Shown here: positions 1 to 7,339 of the stretch, piece by piece
How positions within the stretch are numbered: the first letter of the stretch is position 1
Layout of the letters: each line of letters starts with the position of its first letter
From: CAZGYE01 sp964530165
GTDB lineage: Bacteria; Planctomycetota; Planctomycetia; Planctomycetales; Planctomycetaceae
Reading direction: 5' to 3'
Assembly (NCBI GenBank): GCA_964530165.1
Contig: CAZGYE010000148.1
Location: 1 to 13,443, forward strand
Length of the DNA: 13,443 bases
Program-made: the position numbers and the translations under genes
Notes under the pieces: model-generated
What the model was told of the DNA's origin: nothing
Seen by the model: only the letters and a program-made list of their open reading frames with translations
Database searches by the model: none

Positions 1-55
1 ACGAGTCGTCGGTTTGGGTTTCTACTCGACGACGAGTCGTCGGTTTGGGTTTCTA
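1..55 (-). repeat. Two tandem copies of a hairpin repeat (family A), cut by the window edge
   Basis: Read on the minus strand, each copy is TAGAAACCCAAAC followed by a 16-nt hairpin, CGACGA-CTCG-TCGTCG, and the period is 31 nt. The full copy is 25-55 (hairpin 27-42). Positions 1-24 hold a second copy truncated by the window edge. The array begins 13 nt after the stop codon of the adenylate-forming enzyme gene. The same family, with loop CTTG instead of CTCG, recurs in two tandem copies near 10589-10648 in the same minus/plus sense relation, plus a diverged copy at 10677-10705. It may act as a 3' structure or terminator-like element for the operon, but there is no T-run. Confidence 0.85.
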
Positions 56-68
56 GGAATCATTCGGG

Positions 69-1229
69 TTAGTAGACGCCCACGGTTGTTCCGCCGGCCA
101 GGTCACGAAACGGCCGCACTCCGCTCAAACCGTCCCACGGGCAGCGGTCCGACGGAGGTTCGCGCTCGGCTTCGTCGCGCTCGAGGAACCGTGGCACGAA
201 GAATTCCTTGGTCAGCGTGGTGACCATCACGCGACCCGTCTCGCCGTAGTCGACCATCTTGTTCGAGTCGTCAAAATCGACGACCTGCAACACGGCGCGC
301 GGCTGCGGGGCGTAGTAGGTGATCTTGTAGTTGTCGTCGGCAGTCGGCATTCGTGCCGCGGCCAGACCCATCAGCGTGTTGCCGTAGGTCGGGGCGATGT
401 ACACGTCCGGGCCGAGCAGTTCTTCGATGGCGAAACGAATCCATTGCGAAGTCATCTCCGTGCCGCCGCAAAAGACGCCGGTAATACCGGCTTCGGCAAT
501 CGACGCGCCTTCGTCTTCCAGCCGCGTGGCCAATGCTTCCAGCAGCTTCGGCGTGGCGAATAGGCATTTGATGTCATGCCCGGCCCAGAGGAGCGTCATC
601 GCCTGATCGATGCAGTGCTCCTGGTAGGCCTTGAGATGATCCATCCAGCCTTTCTTGATCAACTTGATCACCCAGCGGGGATCCAGATCGATGTAGAAAC
701 AAATGCCGCCGCGGAACTGGGCCAGATGCTCGACGGCCAAACGCAGCCGCCGCGGACCCGAAGGCCCCAACAGGAGCCAGTTGCTTTGCTGGGGGAAGTA
801 TTGCTCGGGCAGTGTCTCGGAGAACATTTCGTAGTCGATGCGGAAGTCGTCGATAACGACTCGCGACTTGGGGATGCCGGTCGTCCCGCCGGTTTCGAAC
901 ACGTAGGTTGGCCGGCCGGCGCAGCCCGCGGGAATCCAGCGGGACACCGGCCCGCCGCGCAGGTCGTCGTCCTGGAAGTGGTCGAACTTGACGAGGTCGG
1001 CAAAGCCACGGACCTCCTCCCGCGGGTCCCAGCCGGCCGCCTCGACAAACCGCAGCCAATACGGCGTGCCGGTCTCCGGCGAGAAATGCCAGTCGATGAT
1101 CTCCCGCACGTGCTCGTCGAGTCGCCCGGCGGCTTCGGCGAGGGATTGCCGATTGCCGATTGCCGATTGCAGATTCAAGGGCCGGCTTCCGACTTCCGAC
1201 TTCCGACTTCCGACTTGCGACTTCTGCAT
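69..1229 (-). CDS. Short adenylate-forming enzyme, PaaK/EhpF-like (phenylacetate-CoA ligase superfamily)
   Basis: A 386-aa protein of the ANL (acyl-CoA synthetase) superfamily, expected to adenylate a carboxylic acid in the cytoplasm and perhaps make its CoA thioester. Visible motifs are the phosphate-binding loop ETGGTTGIPKSRV at 112-124, the A5-like YGNTLMG at 282-288 and an A7-like segment GETGRV...RFLERDEAE at 329-354. The protein ends about 30 residues later, so most of the mobile C-terminal domain with its catalytic lysine seems to be missing. PaaK enzymes are around 430 aa. The ATG at 1229 has GGAG six bases upstream, but both lie inside a 7-nt repeat array that also encodes roughly the first 29 residues; recognisable homology starts near LDEHVREIIDWHFSPETG (37-54). 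It is the last gene of the operon, 29 nt after the symporter stop, which suggests it activates the imported compound. The substrate is unknown. Confidence 0.8.
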   Translation of the reverse strand: MQKSQVGSRKSEVGSRPLNLQSAIGNRQSLAEAAGRLDEHVREIIDWHFSPETGTPYWLRFVEAAGWDPREEVRGFADLVKFDHFQDDDLRGGPVSRWIPAGCAGRPTYVFETGGTTGIPKSRVVIDDFRIDYEMFSETLPEQYFPQQSNWLLLGPSGPRRLRLAVEHLAQFRGGICFYIDLDPRWVIKLIKKGWMDHLKAYQEHCIDQAMTLLWAGHDIKCLFATPKLLEALATRLEDEGASIAEAGITGVFCGGTEMTSQWIRFAIEELLGPDVYIAPTYGNTLMGLAAARMPTADDNYKITYYAPQPRAVLQVVDFDDSNKMVDYGETGRVMVTTLTKEFFVPRFLERDEAEREPPSDRCPWDGLSGVRPFRDLAGGTTVGVY

Positions 1230-1248
1230 TGCACACTCCGCACTTCGA
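1144..1248. repeat. Heptanucleotide array 1
   Basis: Fifteen consecutive 7-nt units in strict phase. On the plus strand they are GATTGCC three times, GATTGCA, GATTCAA, GGGCCGG, CTTCCGA four times, CTTGCGA, CTTCTGC, ATTGCAC, ACTCCGC and ACTTCGA. The first half is a GATTGCC block and the second a CTTCCGA block, joined by a GC-rich spacer unit. The array fills the 29-nt gap between symporter and adenylating enzyme and runs into the latter's 5' end. On the minus strand it gives a Shine-Dalgarno-like GGAG and the ATG at 1229, and it is translated as S/V-G-S-R and S-A-I-G-N-R-Q-type low-complexity sequence. Confidence 0.9.
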
Positions 1249-1258
1249 TTATTTTGGG

Positions 1259-2836
1259 TCAGGCAGGAAAAAATCTGTCGATTGTTTGTTGCTTCAGCGG
1301 CTTGGTGAAGAGCGAGACCGCGACCAGCGAGAGCAACGATGCGGCGAAGATGAACGTCACCGGCATCATGTCCATCACGAGATACTCCTTGGTCATCGGG
1401 TCCTTGTGACCAAACACCGGCGCTGCCTTGTTGATCAGTGCATCCCAAAAGAACATCAGCCACACGGCGGCCGTGACGAGCACACACGTCAGTGCCCCCG
1501 TTTTGGTCGTCCACTTCCAGTATGCGGCTGCAAACGCCAGTGGGAACAGTGCCGCAAACCCGCTGAAACACCACACGCCGAGGTTGAATACATGCGCCGG
1601 ATTGAAAACGGAAATGACGTAGGTGATCGTGACGATCACGACGACGAAACCACGGCCGAGCAGCACTTTCTGCTTGTCGGTGAATCGCTCCTTGCCGAAC
1701 AGGGGCAGAACGACGTCGTTGGTGAAGATGCTGCCGATGCACACGAACTGCGAGTCCAACGAGCTCATGATCGCCGCCGCCACGCCGGCGGAAAACAACC
1801 CCTTGATGAACGCCGAGGCAATATGTTTGTTGACCATGATGCCCAGCACGGCGTTGGACCGCGGCGGGTTCAGTCCGTCGCCCGCAGCCCAGACGCCGAT
1901 CAGAACGCAGGGCGCCCAGACGATCATGATGAAGATCGGGTGTGCGATGATCGCCAAGCGGAAGGTTTTCGCGCTGCGCGCAGTCAGCCAGTGCTGGAAC
2001 AGGTGCGGGAACATGCCGATCGACAGCGGCACGAACATGTATGTCGCGAAGTGTGTCGGCGTGATCAGCCCTTCGCGGGAAAGCTTTTCCGGCGCATTGG
2101 CCAGTGTTGCTTGCGACGCGGCGGCCATGCCGCCCAAGTCTTCGGCAATCAGCGCGAAGCCGACGATGCCCATAATCATGAACACCATCGTCTGAAACGT
2201 GTTGGCCCACACGGCGGACCGCACGCCGCCGAGGAACACATAAAACAGCACGACGCCGCAAATAATCAGACCGACCAGCCAAGACGGCACCGAACCGTTG
2301 GTCGCAGCGAACGTCTCGGGGAACATGTTTCGCGTCACCCCGCCCATGTACGACCCTGCGCCAAGCAGACCGACCAGCAGGTACGGAACGATCAGACCCA
2401 CTAGAATCGGAAACAGGATGTACCCCAGCGCCGGCGATTCAAAACGGTCGCGGAAGTACTGAATCTGCGTCATGTAGCCGTAACGCTTGCCGACCGCCCA
2501 CATCTTGATGCCGATCAGGAAAAAACAGGCGGCGTGAATCAATCCCGAAGCCGAAGCCATCAGACCATAAGTCGCAATCCCGGCGTCGAACGCCTTAGCC
2601 GTCGAGCCGACCAGCGCGAAGGCCGTCATCGTCGTGCCGAACAGACTCATCAGCAGCATGAACGGTCCGATCGACCGGCTGGCGACGAAATAGTCGCTCG
2701 ACGTGCCGCGGAACAGGCGGCTGCTGAGAACGCCCAGCGCGAGCAACACGAACAGGTAGCCCAGAATCACAAACAGCGGGACGCGCGAGGCCGGCCCGGA
2801 CGTCGCCTGTGCGAGCAACAGCATGTCAGGGGTCAT
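1259..2836 (-). CDS. Sodium:solute symporter (SSS family)
   Basis: A 525-aa inner-membrane protein of the SSS family (LeuT fold), which couples sodium entry to uptake of a small solute such as an organic acid, amino acid or sugar. Family marks are YFVASRSIGP at 49-58, GGVRSAVWANTFQTM at 203-217 and the TM8-like segment AAIMSSLDSQF at 354-364, whose S358/S359 lie where the Na2 site usually is. About thirteen hydrophobic helices are visible, and the length is normal for the family. The start at ATG 2836 has GGGGTGA just upstream; Met5 (2824) is possible. A TGA closing a short ORF encoded by repeat array 2 lies three bases before this ATG, which would allow translational coupling. A DUF3311 gene precedes it, a pairing often seen with SSS genes. 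The substrate cannot be assigned; the downstream adenylating enzyme hints at a carboxylate. Confidence 0.92.
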   Translation of the reverse strand: MTPDMLLLAQATSGPASRVPLFVILGYLFVLLALGVLSSRLFRGTSSDYFVASRSIGPFMLLMSLFGTTMTAFALVGSTAKAFDAGIATYGLMASASGLIHAACFFLIGIKMWAVGKRYGYMTQIQYFRDRFESPALGYILFPILVGLIVPYLLVGLLGAGSYMGGVTRNMFPETFAATNGSVPSWLVGLIICGVVLFYVFLGGVRSAVWANTFQTMVFMIMGIVGFALIAEDLGGMAAASQATLANAPEKLSREGLITPTHFATYMFVPLSIGMFPHLFQHWLTARSAKTFRLAIIAHPIFIMIVWAPCVLIGVWAAGDGLNPPRSNAVLGIMVNKHIASAFIKGLFSAGVAAAIMSSLDSQFVCIGSIFTNDVVLPLFGKERFTDKQKVLLGRGFVVVIVTITYVISVFNPAHVFNLGVWCFSGFAALFPLAFAAAYWKWTTKTGALTCVLVTAAVWLMFFWDALINKAAPVFGHKDPMTKEYLVMDMMPVTFIFAASLLSLVAVSLFTKPLKQQTIDRFFPA

Positions 2837-2839
2837 GTG

Positions 2840-2935
2840 TCACCCCGCGTCGTAGAGAATGCGGAATTCGGAGTTCGGAATTCGGAGTTCGGAATTCGGA
2901 GTTCGGAATTCGGAGTTCGGAATTTGCTCTTTCAT
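2840..2935 (-). other. Short ORF encoded by heptanucleotide array 2, possible coupling ORF
   Basis: An ATG at 2935 has GGAG six bases upstream, both from the repeat array, and opens a 31-codon frame beginning MKEQIPNSEFRTPNSE. Its ATG overlaps the TGA of the DUF3311 gene (ATGA), and its own TGA (2842-2840) ends three bases before the symporter ATG. The peptide is a readout of 7-nt repeats and is unlikely to have a folded function. Its value, if any, would be carrying ribosomes from DUF3311 to the symporter. The positions are seen directly; the role is inference. Confidence 0.35.
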
Positions 2936-2981
2936 TCCGCACTCCCCACTCCGCATTCCGAACTCCCCACTCCGCACTCGG
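2856..2981. repeat. Heptanucleotide inverted array 2
   Basis: Eighteen 7-nt units in exact phase. The left arm is AGAATGC followed by alternating GGAATTC and GGAGTTC (eight units) and GGAATTT. The middle unit is GCTCTTT. The right arm is CATTCCG, CACTCCC, CACTCCG, CATTCCG, AACTCCC, CACTCCG, CACTCGG. The right arm is close to the reverse complement of the left (GGAATGC/GGAGTGC against GGAATTC/GGAGTTC), so the RNA could form a long imperfect hairpin with the central unit as loop. It lies between the DUF3311 core and the symporter and encodes the odd C-terminal tail of the DUF3311 protein. Confidence 0.92.
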
Positions 2982-3273
2982 GGTGGGACGCTTCAGCCGG
3001 TTCCAGCTCGTCCGCCCATTGCTCAATGTGCGTCGGCCATGCCCACTTGACCGCCGCCGCCCAAAGCAGCCCGGCTACGATCGAGTACAGCGCGTGGTAC
3101 GCCAAGCCGATCGGCATGAATCCGAGAACCAGGGTCTTGTCGTCCCACCACCAGACGTCCTGATGCAGGATGCCCAACACCACCACGCACGACCAGACGA
3201 CGGCGGCTGATGATGGAATGCGGAATTTGGAGTTCGGAGTTCGGAGTTCGGAATTCGGAATTTGCTCTTTCAT
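2932..3273 (-). CDS. DUF3311-like small membrane protein with repeat-encoded ends
   Basis: A 113-aa protein whose core (about residues 25-94) resembles DUF3311, a small family of unknown function commonly encoded next to SSS symporters. Two hydrophobic helices are visible: VVWSCVVVLGILH, and after WWWDDKTLVLGFMPIGLAYH a second one, YSIVAGLLWAAAVKWAW. DUF3311 proteins are usually about 60-80 aa; the excess comes from repeat array 3 at the N-terminus (MKEQIPNSELRTPNSKFRI) and array 2 at the C-terminus (ECGVGSSECGVGSAE). ATG 3273 has GGAG six bases upstream, but an in-frame ATG at 3294 has the same spacing, and GTG codons near 3186-3178 would give a short native-like start. The position between the 541-aa propeller and the symporter suggests a symporter accessory role. 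The core is well supported; both termini are uncertain. Confidence 0.72.
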   Translation of the reverse strand: MKEQIPNSELRTPNSKFRIPSSAAVVWSCVVVLGILHQDVWWWDDKTLVLGFMPIGLAYHALYSIVAGLLWAAAVKWAWPTHIEQWADELEPAEASHPECGVGSSECGVGSAE

Positions 3274-3312
3274 TCCGCACTCCCCACTCCGCATTCCGCA
3301 CTCCCCACTCGT
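3215..3312. repeat. Heptanucleotide inverted array 3
   Basis: Fourteen 7-nt units in phase: GGAATGC, GGAATTT, GGAGTTC three times, GGAATTC, GGAATTT, then the central GCTCTTT, then CATTCCG, CACTCCC, CACTCCG, CATTCCG, CACTCCC and CACTCGT. The centre and right arm match array 2 almost base for base, so the two arrays form long direct repeats on either side of the DUF3311 core (2982-3214). The array starts eight bases after the stop of the 541-aa propeller gene and supplies the likely start region of the DUF3311 gene. Confidence 0.92.
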
Positions 3313-3319
3313 TTGCTCA

Positions 3320-4945
3320 TCAGTCCTTCGCCTGGATCGCGTACAATTGGGTCTGCGTGGTGACATACATCGTGCCGTTCGCGGCCACCGGCGACGAGTA
3401 GATCGAGTCCGAAAGCGTGATCGTGTTGATCACCCTCTGCTCCTTGCCCGTGGCCAGCACAATCAGGTCGCCGTCTTCGGTGCCGATGAACAGCTTGCCG
3501 TCAACGACCAGTGGCGAGCCCCAGATGTGCGAGAGCGTGTCGTGCTTCCAGTATTGCTTGCCGGTCTCGGCGTCGATGCAGTAGATAAAGCCGGTAAAGT
3601 CCGCCACGTACACCAGACCCTTGTGAATCGCCGCCGTGGACATAGCGCGGTCGATCTTGTCGAACTCCCACACCGAGAGAGCAAACGTGTGGTTTTCCCC
3701 GTCGACGATCCACTGCTTCTCGGTCGTTTGGGACGGATCGATCGAGACCATGTTGCCCTTGCCTTCGCCGTGCTCGGGGTCCTGTCCGATAGCCGCGTAG
3801 ATCTTGCCCTCGTAGACGACAGGTGTGGCGATGATTTCACTAGGCCCATTCCGGCGGATGTACTTGATCGGCTTGGTGCGATCGCCGTCTTTGTAGCGGT
3901 AGTGCGGCGGGTTGGCATCGTAGCGCCACAGTTCCTTGAGAATGTTGAACTCCGGGTCTTGGGGATCGGGGATCGGCTTGGCGTCGAAGCCGTACAGCAC
4001 ACCATCCGGTCCGCCGAGGATGATCGTCTCCTGCCCGTTGACGTTCGCGTACGCCGAGCTGGACCATGCCGAGTGAAAGATGCGTTCCGACAGACCGCTG
4101 GCCTCTTCCCCTTTCAGTTCGCCGGTCATCTTGTCCAGAGCAATCAGAATGGGGGCGGTTGGGTTGGGAATGTTGACGTGGCTCTGATCGACACCGTTGG
4201 ACGTCAACGCCCACACCAGGTTGCCCGTGATCAGCAGATTGTTGCTGGTAATGTTGTGCGGGAACACGCCGAGCTTTTCACGCATGTCGAAACGCCAAAT
4301 GATGTCGGCGTCCGTCGGTTTAACCTCGAGGGGCTTGTTCTTGCCCAGCGCCACGTATTTCAAATTGGCCATGTAGGCGCCTTCCTCCTTGAAGCCGTCG
4401 TTGCCGTCCGCCATGCCGTCGGCGTCGAGGCAGAGGACCTCGCAGCGATTGCTCACCAGGTAGACGCGGTCCTCTTCGATGATCGGCGAGGACGCGATGC
4501 CCAAGTACTCCCAGTCGTTGATCTTGCCGGAATCGAGCTTCGGCACGGTCAGCGTCCAGATCACTTTGCCGGTCTCTTCGCTGAGGCACTTCAGCAGGCT
4601 GCGATCACCCGGAAAGCGCGGGTCCTCTCGGCCGTCGTTGTTGGTGCCCACGTAGACCCGGCCGTTGGCGATGGTCGGATTGCCGTACGTCTGCGAGCCC
4701 ATCTTGGCCACCCATTTGACGTTCTTGGTGGTCGAGAGATCGATCAGTTCACTGTCGGGCTCGGATTCGCCGGGTTCGAAGGAATTCGGAATTCCGGTTT
4801 CGCGGGAGACCATGTTGCGGCCCGGCGAGCCGCCCCACATCTTCCAGTCGCCACCGGCCGCATGGTCCCAACCGCCGCCAAGAAACACTCCGAGTGTCAG
4901 ACACCACGTCATCGTGATCGTGCCGATCGTTTTCCTCCAATGCAT
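3320..4945 (-). CDS. Secreted PQQ-like beta-propeller repeat protein (541 aa)
   Basis: A 541-aa exported protein with an N-terminal signal sequence (hydrophobic stretch about 9-24, possible cleavage near AAGG at 29-32) followed by WKMWGGSPGRNM, a form of the opening motif common in planctomycete PQQ-like propellers. Blade motifs of the D-x-x-T-G-K-x-x-W kind occur at LSEETGKVIW (121-130) and CIDAETGKQYW (456-466), with weaker ones at LDKMTGEL (270-277) and GFDAKP (319-324). No CxxCH haem motif is present, and I cannot show that it binds PQQ; many family members do not. AGGAG lies about ten bases before ATG 4945. The gene starts 33 nt after the stop of the related 773-aa gene, so the two propellers are co-expressed. 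Periplasmic or surface binding or scaffolding, or an oxidoreductase role, are all possible. Confidence 0.88.
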   Translation of the reverse strand: MHWRKTIGTITMTWCLTLGVFLGGGWDHAAGGDWKMWGGSPGRNMVSRETGIPNSFEPGESEPDSELIDLSTTKNVKWVAKMGSQTYGNPTIANGRVYVGTNNDGREDPRFPGDRSLLKCLSEETGKVIWTLTVPKLDSGKINDWEYLGIASSPIIEEDRVYLVSNRCEVLCLDADGMADGNDGFKEEGAYMANLKYVALGKNKPLEVKPTDADIIWRFDMREKLGVFPHNITSNNLLITGNLVWALTSNGVDQSHVNIPNPTAPILIALDKMTGELKGEEASGLSERIFHSAWSSSAYANVNGQETIILGGPDGVLYGFDAKPIPDPQDPEFNILKELWRYDANPPHYRYKDGDRTKPIKYIRRNGPSEIIATPVVYEGKIYAAIGQDPEHGEGKGNMVSIDPSQTTEKQWIVDGENHTFALSVWEFDKIDRAMSTAAIHKGLVYVADFTGFIYCIDAETGKQYWKHDTLSHIWGSPLVVDGKLFIGTEDGDLIVLATGKEQRVINTITLSDSIYSSPVAANGTMYVTTQTQLYAIQAKD

Positions 4946-4978
4946 ATTTCCGAGGCTCCTGTTAGCTGAGGGTTCGAG

Positions 4979-7300
4979 TCAGTCGTTGGGAGTGATGACA
5001 ATGTTGTCGACAAACACGCGGAATTTGTTCTGTGGTGAAAAACCGAACACGCCCGGCGCACCTTGCTTGTGCACGTGCGAGTGCTTGAACTCGATGGTCC
5101 ACTCGGCCGGTTCCGGCGCGTCCCGCTTCCAGACTTTGCCGCGAACCCAGCCCGATTCGTCCGGCTCGACGTCGACGCGAGTCTTCATCCGATACCAGAC
5201 CTTCGGCAGCACGTGAAATCGCACCGCGTGCTTGATACGCTCTTGGTTCGAGTTGATCTCGATCTGACGGTGGTTGCCCTTGAGCACGATGATGTATCGC
5301 TGATTGATCAGCCCGACTTCGCCTTTGAGTCGGCGGTTGCCGTCGGTCATCACGTCGGCCCGCAGCGTGTAGTTGCTCTGGTTCGCATCGCCGATGTACG
5401 TGAAGGCGCGCTGGAGGATCAGCCGGTCGAGCGTCTTGGCGAAAACCTTTGATCCATCCTGCTCGCGGACCTCCCACTTGAAGCGAGCGCCGATCCAGGG
5501 CAACGGCGGGTAAGCAAACCGGCCGCCGTCGGCCGCCGTGTGGGTCAGCTCGAACGATTCGAAATCTTCGCCGGTCGGCAACTCAGGCAAGACGCGGCCG
5601 CGGATCGTGCCGAAAAGTCCTTCGGCCGTGGCCTTGAACGCACCGGCCGAGGGCCTCGCATCGGGCCGGGCAACCAATTCGCCCGCCTCGTTGAAGTCGG
5701 CGTCCATTCTTGCTTTGACCTTGGCAGTCGGCGGGATGTACTTCTCCCAACGGGGCCGGCTCGCCTTGCCGACGACAATGCCGCGAGCGTCAATTTTGCG
5801 GATCTCGAAGTCGACCTTTTGGCCCGGACGCAGCAGCACTTCGGAAGGCAGAATCTGCAGGGCGACCGCCTTGCCGGGCGTCGGCTTCTGCTCGGCGGTA
5901 GGTTTCGGCGGCAAGTGTTGCGAATGACCTCGGCGGCCGAACGCATACAGCTTCTGGTTTGTGAACACGTAGACTTTTCCATCCCAGATTGCCGGCGCAC
6001 CGAGGCAGTTGCCCTCCAATTGGACTTTCGACAGCACATCCGCGCCGCCGTCGCTGGGACGCAGTATGTAGAAGCTGCCGTCGTTCATCGGCACATAGAG
6101 CTTGCCGTCGCCCCAGGTCGGCGAGGCGTGAATCTGATCCGTGGCCAGTTTCTTGTGCCAGAAGATTCTGCCGTCGTTGGCGTCGAGGCAAAACAGCTCG
6201 CCGCCGTGGTCGATTTGATACACGCGATCCTCGACCAGCACCGGCGAGCTGGTGAACATCCTGATGCTCTGATGCCACAGTTCCGCGTCCTTGCCCAGGA
6301 TCGGGGCGCCGGCGTCGGCTGGGCTCGGCTTGGCCAAGCGGTTGATCGCGAATAGGCGGCCCTTTTTGGAGCTGTCGATGTTCTCCACGCCGTGCGTCGC
6401 GATGACCCGATCGTTGGTGACGACCGGCGTGCAGTTGATTCCGCCGATGGCCACCTGGTAACGCCAGATCGGTTTGCCCGTCAGCGCGTTGACGCAGACC
6501 ACCGCTCCGCTGCCGATGCCCGCGTAAAACACCCGCCGGCCTTCATTGTCCCACGCGAAACACGGTGACGAGAACGAGCTATCCTTCAGGTAGGGCGGGC
6601 CGACGCCCGGCGTCGAGCTCCACACCTGCTTTCCCGACCGCTTGTCAAAGGCGTAGAAACGGTTTCGTGGCGGGCCCTCGGCGCCCCAGTTAGTTGAAAT
6701 TGTGTTGACCACCACCAAATCGCCGTCGATCGCCGGTGCGCCGGTGCGGCCGTTGGGGAAGGTCAGCCGGCCGTACGTCTCGCCCATCGAGTGCTGCCAG
6801 ATCGTCTTGCCTGTGTCCGCATCGAAGCAGATCAGCAAGCCCGGACTGGTCATCAGGTAGACGTTGCCGGTGTCCGGGTCGATCGTCGGTGCGCCGATCG
6901 AGTAGCGGTCGTAAATGATGTCGGAAAGGAAATCCGCGAACTGCCGCTCCCAAATCAGCTCGCCCGTCTCCGCATCGACACACATCAGCACTTCGACCAG
7001 GTCCGCCTGCTCGCCGCGGTAGCCCCAGGCGTACACCCGACCGTTGGCCGCCACCGGCGTGCCGCGACCCATCAGGTCTTTGGTCCACAGATGATTCGTA
7101 CCGTTGGGTTCCCACTCTTCGGGCAGGTTCTTCTCCAGCGACGTGCCGTTCTGGTTCGGACCCCGCCAGTGCAACCAGCCCTGAACCTTTGCCTGCGCCA
7201 TGACTGGCGAGCACAGCACCAGCGACAGCGACAGAACTACCAGACCGATCACGACAAACTTCACTTCTCCAGCGTCGGGTTCGGTTCGTGTCGAAGCCAT
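4979..7300 (-). CDS. Secreted PQQ-like beta-propeller with C-terminal jelly-roll-like domain (773 aa)
   Basis: A 773-aa exported protein. A signal sequence spans about residues 13-36 (hydrophobic, ending PVMAQA) and is followed by GWLHWRGPNQNG (41-52), the usual planctomycete propeller opening. Blade motifs are clear: CVDAETGELIW (107-117), CFDADTGKTIW (158-168), AFDKRSGKQVW (217-227), CVNALTGKPIW (269-279) and CLDANDGRIFW (371-381). The propeller ends near 455. A proline-rich linker and a beta-rich, Ig-like segment (about 476-570) follow, then a region (about 575-770) ending GAPGVFGFSPQNKFRVFVDNI, which resembles LamG/DUF1080-type jelly rolls. No CxxCH is present. AGGGAG lies just before ATG 7300; GTG at 7264 (residue 13) would give a more compact signal peptide. 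It starts 39 nt after the regulator gene. Its ligand or enzymatic role is unknown. Confidence 0.88.
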   Translation of the reverse strand: MASTRTEPDAGEVKFVVIGLVVLSLSLVLCSPVMAQAKVQGWLHWRGPNQNGTSLEKNLPEEWEPNGTNHLWTKDLMGRGTPVAANGRVYAWGYRGEQADLVEVLMCVDAETGELIWERQFADFLSDIIYDRYSIGAPTIDPDTGNVYLMTSPGLLICFDADTGKTIWQHSMGETYGRLTFPNGRTGAPAIDGDLVVVNTISTNWGAEGPPRNRFYAFDKRSGKQVWSSTPGVGPPYLKDSSFSSPCFAWDNEGRRVFYAGIGSGAVVCVNALTGKPIWRYQVAIGGINCTPVVTNDRVIATHGVENIDSSKKGRLFAINRLAKPSPADAGAPILGKDAELWHQSIRMFTSSPVLVEDRVYQIDHGGELFCLDANDGRIFWHKKLATDQIHASPTWGDGKLYVPMNDGSFYILRPSDGGADVLSKVQLEGNCLGAPAIWDGKVYVFTNQKLYAFGRRGHSQHLPPKPTAEQKPTPGKAVALQILPSEVLLRPGQKVDFEIRKIDARGIVVGKASRPRWEKYIPPTAKVKARMDADFNEAGELVARPDARPSAGAFKATAEGLFGTIRGRVLPELPTGEDFESFELTHTAADGGRFAYPPLPWIGARFKWEVREQDGSKVFAKTLDRLILQRAFTYIGDANQSNYTLRADVMTDGNRRLKGEVGLINQRYIIVLKGNHRQIEINSNQERIKHAVRFHVLPKVWYRMKTRVDVEPDESGWVRGKVWKRDAPEPAEWTIEFKHSHVHKQGAPGVFGFSPQNKFRVFVDNIVITPND

Positions 7301-7339
7301 CTCTCCCTCATCTCTCGCCTTGGACTGACGGGGCGATGT

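Noticed and set aside
69..2282. One 737-codon minus-strand frame covering the adenylating enzyme and much of the symporter region
   Set aside because: Only the part from 1229 down has family motifs. The upstream part is an alternate frame of the symporter gene, which has a clear membrane-protein sequence in its own frame.
1160..2404. 414-codon plus-strand frame opposite the symporter gene
   Set aside because: Its composition is rich in H, D, R and E with no recognisable domain, and it is antisense to a clear SSS symporter.
2856..3312. CRISPR array in the repetitive blocks
   Set aside because: The 7-nt units are contiguous, with no unique spacers, and no cas genes are present. The 30- and 31-nt periodic hairpins elsewhere have near-identical linkers, not spacers.
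3170..4969. 599-codon plus-strand frame opposite the 541-aa propeller gene
   Set aside because: It has no ribosome-binding site, signal or family motif, and the opposite strand encodes a convincing secreted propeller. High GC content makes long antisense frames common here.
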